From assembly GCA_003249625.1 (NCBI GenBank), contig QKII01000053.1:1-5511 (forward strand): 5,511 nucleotides of DNA, given 5' to 3'. This DNA is from Propionivibrio sp. Lineage in GTDB: Bacteria; Pseudomonadota; Gammaproteobacteria; Burkholderiales; Rhodocyclaceae. The position numbers were made by a program, and so were the translations under genes. Positions 1-3,466 of the stretch are shown in pieces. The notes beneath the pieces are model-generated. The model was not told the origin of the DNA, ran no database searches, and saw only the letters and a program-made list of their open reading frames with translations. Numbering within the stretch: position 1 is the stretch's first letter; every line of letters begins with the position of its first letter.

Positions 1-1
1 A

Positions 2-8
2 CTCCTTA
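2..8 (-). promoter_or_regulatory. Shine-Dalgarno at the left edge for a following gene
   Basis: The fibre gene ends CTG TAA GGA GT on the minus strand, so the stop codon runs straight into AAGGAG. This matches the anti-Shine-Dalgarno sequence well and, by analogy with the other junctions here, a further gene should start a few bases beyond the left edge. Confidence 0.6.
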
Positions 9-905
9 CAGTACGATATTTGAAACGACGTTACGAGGAACATTGTTGGTGTCGAGGACGAGCCCGTCGATGTAATCTGATGTCAGAGCGGCACCGTCAA
101 CAAGACATATGCCTGAAAGAGAAATATTGCATGTAGCGGACTTACAATTAACGAGCTTCCCTTTATTGGCACCTGTGCTTGTAGTGAAGTTCGATGCATA
201 AACACCCAATGAATTTCGCGAATGTGGCGCGCTATGGAGAATGCATGCATCGTCACCGATATAGTGCGTCTCACTATTCCCTCCGAAGAAAATGACCGTT
301 GCGGCAGAGAAGTCCCTGCGAATAGGAGATTTATAATTGACAGCAAGCGCAGAGACATTGTCATCTATTGTCCATTCAACATTTGTGCCTGTGACGATGC
401 TGTATCCAGTAAAGTCTATGGCTCCGTAGAGATTCACTTCGGTAGCATCTTCTACCCATGACCATTTAATTTTTGCCGTTTCGGGGTCAGTACCATAGGA
501 TTGGAACTTCAAAGTCGCATATTTACAATTGATGGACTTGTCACTCGTTGACATCTGATGAACCTGGTTGCGCTTCAGACTGATTGTGACACGAGAGGAT
601 GCAGAAGCTGCCTGCAACGCCTTTTTTATTGTCTGAAAAGGCGTTGCCTCTGATCCATCGTTCAAATCATCACCCGCGACGTTATCGACCCAGTAAGAGC
701 GGCTCATCTGCCCAAGCGCAGCGCCGACGTCATCCCAAAGAGCCTGTTTGAACTTACCGCGGTTCTGGACCGTAACCGTTGAGATAACTCCAAGTTCGTC
801 CATGACCTGGACATCTACATCAGCAGCGACGCTGCTGAAGATCTGTTCATATGCCTGCGCGAAGTTAATGAGATTGAACGCCGCGATTTCGAATGGAACT
901 GCCAT
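6..905 (-). CDS. Tail fibre/spike-like protein with beta-helix entry motif, 299 aa
   Basis: Likely a host-contact fibre or spike subunit. Residues 1-70 form an N-terminal region that probably attaches to the virion or to an adaptor, ending in NRGKFKQALWDDVGAALGQM. At 71-97 comes YWVDNVAGDDLNDGSEATPF followed by QTIKKAL. This is the familiar opening of right-handed parallel beta-helix proteins such as phage tailspikes: Y/W-x-V-D-x-x-x-GDDxNDG-x-PFxTIxxAL. The remainder (about 100-299) is strand-rich with many Asn, Ser, Thr and Gly residues, as in beta-helix coils. At 299 residues it is short for a full spike and no catalytic residues can be identified, so it may be a small spike or one piece of a split fibre. 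Cysteines are at 127, 221, 254, 259 and 267. The start at 905 has AAAGGA 7 bases upstream. Sampled GC content is about 40%, lower than the tape measure gene. Confidence 0.7.
   Translation of the reverse strand: MAVPFEIAAFNLINFAQAYEQIFSSVAADVDVQVMDELGVISTVTVQNRGKFKQALWDDVGAALGQMSRSYWVDNVAGDDLNDGSEATPFQTIKKALQAASASSRVTISLKRNQVHQMSTSDKSINCKYATLKFQSYGTDPETAKIKWSWVEDATEVNLYGAIDFTGYSIVTGTNVEWTIDDNVSALAVNYKSPIRRDFSAATVIFFGGNSETHYIGDDACILHSAPHSRNSLGVYASNFTTSTGANKGKLVNCKSATCNISLSGICLVDGAALTSDYIDGLVLDTNNVPRNVVSNIVL
614..647. repeat. Perfect 12-bp inverted repeat (hairpin) in the fibre gene
   Basis: Arms GCAACGCCTTTT (614-625) and AAAAGGCGTTGC (636-647) are exact reverse complements, separated by a 10-base loop (626-635). 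It lies over the codons for ATPFQTIKKAL, exactly where the N-terminal region passes into the beta-helix part. No U-tract follows on either strand, so it is not a standard terminator. Confidence 0.85.
621..627 (-). other. In-frame A AAA AAG heptamer (possible -1 slippery site)
   Basis: The fibre gene reads ATA AAA AAG at Ile93-Lys94-Lys95, which gives the heptamer A AAA AAG in the phasing used by the E. coli dnaX frameshift site. A -1 shift would add 26 codons and stop at TGA 543-541, giving a product of about 121 residues. The downstream stem (TGCAG...CTGCA, 4 bases after the heptamer) is weak, so function is doubtful. Confidence 0.3.
820..838. repeat. Short palindrome near the 5' end of the fibre gene
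   Basis: TCAGCAGCG-A-CGCTGCTGA is symmetrical apart from its central base. As RNA it could form an 8-bp stem with a 3-base loop over codons for FSSVAAD, about 70 bases after the start codon. It may simply reflect Ala and Ser codon choice. Confidence 0.45.
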
Positions 906-909
906 TGTT

Positions 910-1062
910 TTATCCTTTGATTGAATTTTGAGCCACGATCGCGACGATCGCAGTCAGTACTACATTGAGCGCGTCATCCGTCGCGCCGACGCCTGCCAAC
1001 CTGCGCATTGCCTCGCGCATGGTTGCCGCGGTATAATCAGTTGGAACGGGATAAACGAACAT
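910..1062 (-). CDS. 50-aa phage peptide with C-terminal NSIKG module
   Basis: A short complete frame: ATG at 1062, TAA at 912-910. It begins MFVYPVPTDYTAATMREAMR and ends in a hydrophobic stretch (residues 32-44) followed by QNSIKG. Support for its being real: GAGGTG lies just upstream (GAGG 6 bases from the ATG); the start is one base after the previous stop; it exactly fills what would otherwise be the only sizeable gap in this operon; and its last 22 residues align without gaps to those of the 96-residue protein (12 identities). A 9-base tandem duplication at 935-952 encodes AIV-AIV inside the hydrophobic part. The function is unknown; a fibre-assembly or linker peptide is plausible. The hydrophobic stretch is about 13 residues, short for a membrane span, so a membrane peptide is less likely. 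Confidence 0.7.
   Translation of the reverse strand: MFVYPVPTDYTAATMREAMRRLAGVGATDDALNVVLTAIVAIVAQNSIKG
913..918 (-). promoter_or_regulatory. Shine-Dalgarno for the fibre gene, inside Lys-Gly codons
   Basis: AAAGGA on the minus strand, 7 bases before the ATG at 905. It is the AAA GGA that codes the final Lys-Gly of the 50-residue peptide, immediately before its TAA. Confidence 0.75.
935..952 (-). repeat. 9-base tandem duplication in the 50-aa gene
   Basis: On the plus strand ACGATCGCG is followed at once by ACGATCGCA (one mismatch). In the coding direction this gives two copies of Ala-Ile-Val in the hydrophobic part of the peptide (TAIVAIVA). The length is a multiple of three, so the frame is kept. 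It looks like a small local expansion. Confidence 0.6.
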
Positions 1063-1063
1063 G

Positions 1064-1327
1064 CTACACCTCGTCTACCGTGAAAACGATCGGTGGCGCT
1101 CCATCTTCAGGCGGGCAGCGGATATAGACATTTTCGAAACCGCTATATTGGAATGCCGCCCTTTTACTTGGATCTTTTTCCACAACGTCGAAATAAATCT
1201 CCGTATCACTGGCAGGTTTCGTCAATCCAACGTGTGCTCTAAACGAAACACCTTTTTTAACCTGAATGACACAGGCTCCACTCGCAGCGAGGACATACTC
1301 ACTATCTACAGTACTGACGTTATTCAT
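1064..1327 (-). CDS. Small beta-type virion-associated protein, 87 aa, unknown
   Basis: Not recognised. The sequence alternates hydrophobic and polar residues through short strands: YVLAASGACVIQV (11-23), GVSFRAHVGL (26-35), EIYFDVVE (43-50), AAFQYSGFENVYIRC (57-71) and PPIVFTVDEV (78-87). The end, with a residue run such as NVYIRCPPEDGAPPIVFTV, resembles small beta-sandwich proteins found beside phage head or tail fibre genes. This is a structural impression, not a family match. ATG at 1327 is preferred over the GTG at 1333, because AAGGGG lies 5 bases upstream of the ATG but directly abuts the GTG. The gene begins 2 bases after the previous TGA (1332-1330) and its TAG is one base before the next ATG. 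An accessory fibre, decoration or adaptor role is a guess from its position. Confidence 0.6.
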   Translation of the reverse strand: MNNVSTVDSEYVLAASGACVIQVKKGVSFRAHVGLTKPASDTEIYFDVVEKDPSKRAAFQYSGFENVYIRCPPEDGAPPIVFTVDEV

Positions 1328-1329
1328 AT

Positions 1330-1620
1330 TCACCCCTTGATTGAATTAATAAGCGTGAGCGCTACGACCGGCCTCAGCACTGCGTTAAGCATCTCGTCGA
1401 TGTAGGCTTGCGAATAGCCTTCGCCGATCGGAACAGCTGCCTCTGCACGACTTGCCGCATTTTCTGCTATTCCAGCGTAGTCTCCCGCCTTGCTGCTTGC
1501 ATTGATAGCTTCTTGCGTCAATGCTTCAACAGTATCGCGGTCACCTATGATGTCGCCCTTGGCCCTTACCGCCTCATCTCTTGCTTCGCATGCGGTCTTT
1601 ACGCATTCAAATACACCCAT
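1330..1620 (-). CDS. Small helical, Ala-rich protein with C-terminal NSIKG module, 96 aa
   Basis: Not recognised as a family. Residues 5-63 are a regular, charged, alanine-rich helix (KTACEARDEAVRAKGD, then QEAINASSKAGDYAGIAENAASRAEAA), like the short helical or coiled-coil repeats at the base of phage tail fibres. A break at VPIGEGY (63-69) leads to a hydrophobic C-terminal segment, 75-96, ending in NSIKG. That segment matches the C-terminus of the 50-residue peptide two genes downstream. A GTG at 1638 would add six residues, but I chose ATG at 1620. It has AGGAG 8 bases upstream and forms TAATG with the previous stop, whereas the GTG has no suitable ribosome binding site. Two cysteines (6, 11) are near the N-terminus. 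A fibre-base or adaptor role is inferred from composition and position only; a fibre chaperone is an alternative. Confidence 0.7.
   Translation of the reverse strand: MGVFECVKTACEARDEAVRAKGDIIGDRDTVEALTQEAINASSKAGDYAGIAENAASRAEAAVPIGEGYSQAYIDEMLNAVLRPVVALTLINSIKG
1333..1338 (-). promoter_or_regulatory. Shine-Dalgarno inside the Lys-Gly codons of the upstream gene
   Basis: AAGGGG on the minus strand, 5 bases before ATG 1327. It is the AAG GGG that codes the final Lys-Gly of the 96-residue protein, directly followed by its TGA. The same arrangement recurs before the fibre gene (positions 913-918). Confidence 0.7.
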
Positions 1621-2027
1621 TACACACACTCCTGACACGTATTTTCATCGATGGCCGCCTGCAGGTCATCGACAAGTTTCAGTGAAAGCTTCACCGAACT
1701 GGCGCCTAGCGACGGCTCCTCTTTCATCTCCTCACCCATGACGGTGACGGTCCAGTCTTTCCAGATCCCGAAAAAGGGAAGGTTGATCGTAAAGGACTCC
1801 GTCCCGTAGTTGAGTTCCTTTACCCACCACTCCAGGAAACAGGCCTGGTCCACCTCGCTCTCAACGAATACTTCGATGCTCGCAACCGGGCTTTCCACAA
1901 GCGCCGTCTTTCCGCCGAGGTACTTCTTTTTCTTCGGTACCATATTCGACCGGCTCTTATCCAGGATGTAGACGAGGCTGCCAGGGAATACTCTCGGGAG
2001 TGCAGACGGGTCACATGCACATGCCAT
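1620..2027 (-). CDS. Small phage tail-associated protein, 135 aa
   Basis: The central part, residues 51-118, reads as beta strand, then FLEWWVKELNYGTESFTINLP (split here as FLEWWVKELNYG, 64-75, and TESFTINLP, 76-84), then a WTVTVMGE strand and a SVKLSLKLVDD strand. Many prophages have small tail proteins near the tape measure gene with the same layout: a FxxWW-x-(4-6)-GxxxF segment followed by strands ending in a V/L-rich edge strand. I therefore call it a tail protein of that general kind, from memory of the pattern rather than an alignment. Cysteines are clustered at the two ends: C3 and C5 in MACAC, and C131 and C134 in CQEC, plus C63. The start is firm: a strong AGGGAGG lies 7 bases upstream, and ATG shares its A with the preceding stop (TAATG). 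A KKKK run occurs at 32-35. Exact role unknown. Confidence 0.65.
   Translation of the reverse strand: MACACDPSALPRVFPGSLVYILDKSRSNMVPKKKKYLGGKTALVESPVASIEVFVESEVDQACFLEWWVKELNYGTESFTINLPFFGIWKDWTVTVMGEEMKEEPSLGASSVKLSLKLVDDLQAAIDENTCQECV
1629..1633 (-). promoter_or_regulatory. Shine-Dalgarno that decides the start of the 96-aa gene
   Basis: AGGAG on the minus strand, 8 bases before ATG 1620. It is read within CAG GAG (Gln132-Glu133) of the upstream gene, inside its CQEC motif. The site lies downstream of the alternative GTG at 1638, so it supports the ATG and the 96-residue product. Confidence 0.75.
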
Positions 2028-3466
2028 TAGACAACCTCCCTAAACTCGAAATCAACCGGCACAACCTTCTCCATATCACCATCTTTGACCTTCGATGCCA
2101 TCGCGAGTTTTTTGATCCGGCAGATCATCCGTGTCGCATTAAAGCGGGTAATTCCGTCTGCCTGCTCATTGGCCTTCATATCCGAACCGTCGATGGCGGC
2201 GAGCGTATTCGTCAGCTTTTTACTGAGCAGGATCCACTTGTCGTATTCGAGCATGGTGATATCGAAGGAGCCCTTGTAGATGATGTATCGGTTCCCCCTG
2301 ATATTGTCGATGTGCCCACTAATAGCACTTTGGACTTCGCGGTCGAAATTCTTTGTCTCATTCGAGAACTCCAGATTGGTAGGTGCCATCACTTCCACAG
2401 TGGCGAATAGCATGATATAGCCCACTTCCGTGTCGAGCCCTGCAGTATTCACCGTGATCTCAACCGTGCCGCCCTGGTCGATCCATGTACCAGCATATAT
2501 GAAGTCGGTCGTCGGCTCGGGCTCTATGTTTGCATCGATAGTGTCGTTGACCGTTCTCCCGGCGATAGGAGTGCCAACTACGTTGCCGAGCGGATCCTTG
2601 AACACGACGTCAATCGAGGCACCGCGCAGCCGGCTGATGGCAACCCCCGAGAAACGTGCTGCTGCTTCGGCAACCCATGTCTGCGCCGAGGATCTAACGA
2701 CCGAAGTGTATTGGCGGTCGTCGAAGGGGCTTTGCTCATCGGCCACCATCGTATAGGTGAACCCGATATCCGCAGGGCTTACCGCCTCATCGTACGTGAA
2801 TGAATCTCCGACGAAGTACTCCGCGGATACAGCGACATTCGTCCGGGCGAACACGCCCTGCTCATTGACGATGACCGTGTTCGCTCCCCAATACCCAGGG
2901 TACGGTTTCGACGCGGAGGTCGTCGGCTCGAGCTCGACCGTATCTGCACCGATAGCAGAAAGGACCTCGACCTCCGTTATGATCTTATATACAGTCGGCA
3001 CCTCGGTAAATACGCACTCGTAATACCACCCTGTCAGTGAGCTGGCATGGGGGAAAATCGTCACTGCATATGTCTCATATGCGTCCGTATAGTTGAAAGC
3101 AGGTAGACCATTGTTCCAATCAACAAAATCGGCTATCTTGACGTACCGGTGTGTCCATGCATCGTTCAGCATTTCCGTGTCAAATCCGTCATAATCCTGC
3201 GGGGCCTTCGGAACGTTGCCGAAAAAGTCACTCTTGACGCGGATCTTCCCTTCCTTATAGACGATGTCGCCGACGGCGTAGGTGTGCTGTGAATTGTAGG
3301 CGAGCGAGATAATGGCGGCACCGGATAGGTTCTGATAGACGCCGCCATCGTATTTCACCTCTGTATCCTTGGCGAAATCCTGTTTCACTGTGTTCTGCCA
3401 AAGCGGTGCCGCATCTTCTACGTTTGTGCTGACAAGGGAGGTGTCTACAGGCACATTAATGGTCAT
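2027..3466 (-). CDS. Probable tail/baseplate structural protein, beta-rich, 479 aa
   Basis: Family not recognised. The protein has no signal peptide, no membrane segment and only two cysteines (151, 449), and it is rich in Thr, Val, Tyr and Asp in alternating patterns typical of beta-sheet virion proteins. The N-terminal part holds two similar short hairpin-like segments: residues 31-50 (KDTEVKYDGGVYQNLSG) and 63-80 (YAVGDIVYKEGKIRVKS). Their GD-x-V-x-Y-x-G pattern is reminiscent of carbohydrate-binding modules of the CBM5/12 type. A second beta-rich region spans about 283-360 (SIDVVFKDPLGNVVG to EVGYIMLFATVEV), resembling a jelly-roll sandwich. The C-terminal 110 residues are more charged. 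Its start overlaps the tape measure stop (ATGA), with a weak GGTGGG a few bases upstream, so translation is probably coupled. The position after the tape measure fits a distal tail or tail-tip role. The structural role is fairly likely; the precise function is unknown. Confidence 0.65.
   Translation of the reverse strand: MTINVPVDTSLVSTNVEDAAPLWQNTVKQDFAKDTEVKYDGGVYQNLSGAAIISLAYNSQHTYAVGDIVYKEGKIRVKSDFFGNVPKAPQDYDGFDTEMLNDAWTHRYVKIADFVDWNNGLPAFNYTDAYETYAVTIFPHASSLTGWYYECVFTEVPTVYKIITEVEVLSAIGADTVELEPTTSASKPYPGYWGANTVIVNEQGVFARTNVAVSAEYFVGDSFTYDEAVSPADIGFTYTMVADEQSPFDDRQYTSVVRSSAQTWVAEAAARFSGVAISRLRGASIDVVFKDPLGNVVGTPIAGRTVNDTIDANIEPEPTTDFIYAGTWIDQGGTVEITVNTAGLDTEVGYIMLFATVEVMAPTNLEFSNETKNFDREVQSAISGHIDNIRGNRYIIYKGSFDITMLEYDKWILLSKKLTNTLAAIDGSDMKANEQADGITRFNATRMICRIKKLAMASKVKDGDMEKVVPVDFEFREVV
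2035..2041 (-). promoter_or_regulatory. Strong Shine-Dalgarno for the 135-aa gene
   Basis: AGGGAGG on the minus strand, 7 bases before the ATG at 2027. It lies inside the last codons of the 479-residue gene (AGG GAG, Arg-Glu), and that gene's TAA shares one base with the ATG. This arrangement favours termination-reinitiation coupling. Confidence 0.75.

Noticed and set aside
614..647. Rho-independent terminator at the strong hairpin
   Set aside because: The stem has no following U-tract on either strand and sits in the middle of an intact coding frame with a conserved protein motif.
910..1062. Holin or other small membrane protein
   Set aside because: The hydrophobic part is only about 13 residues and is shared with the C-terminus of a clearly soluble-looking 96-aa protein, so a lysis role is not supported.
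1330..1638. GTG start at 1638 for the helical protein
   Set aside because: It has no suitably placed Shine-Dalgarno, whereas the AGGAG that is present is correctly spaced for the ATG at 1620.
2000..2410. 136-codon plus-strand open frame opposite the 479-aa and 135-aa genes
   Set aside because: It crosses a gene junction with coupled start and stop on the other strand, and it has Cys/His-rich but unpatterned composition. No support for a real gene.
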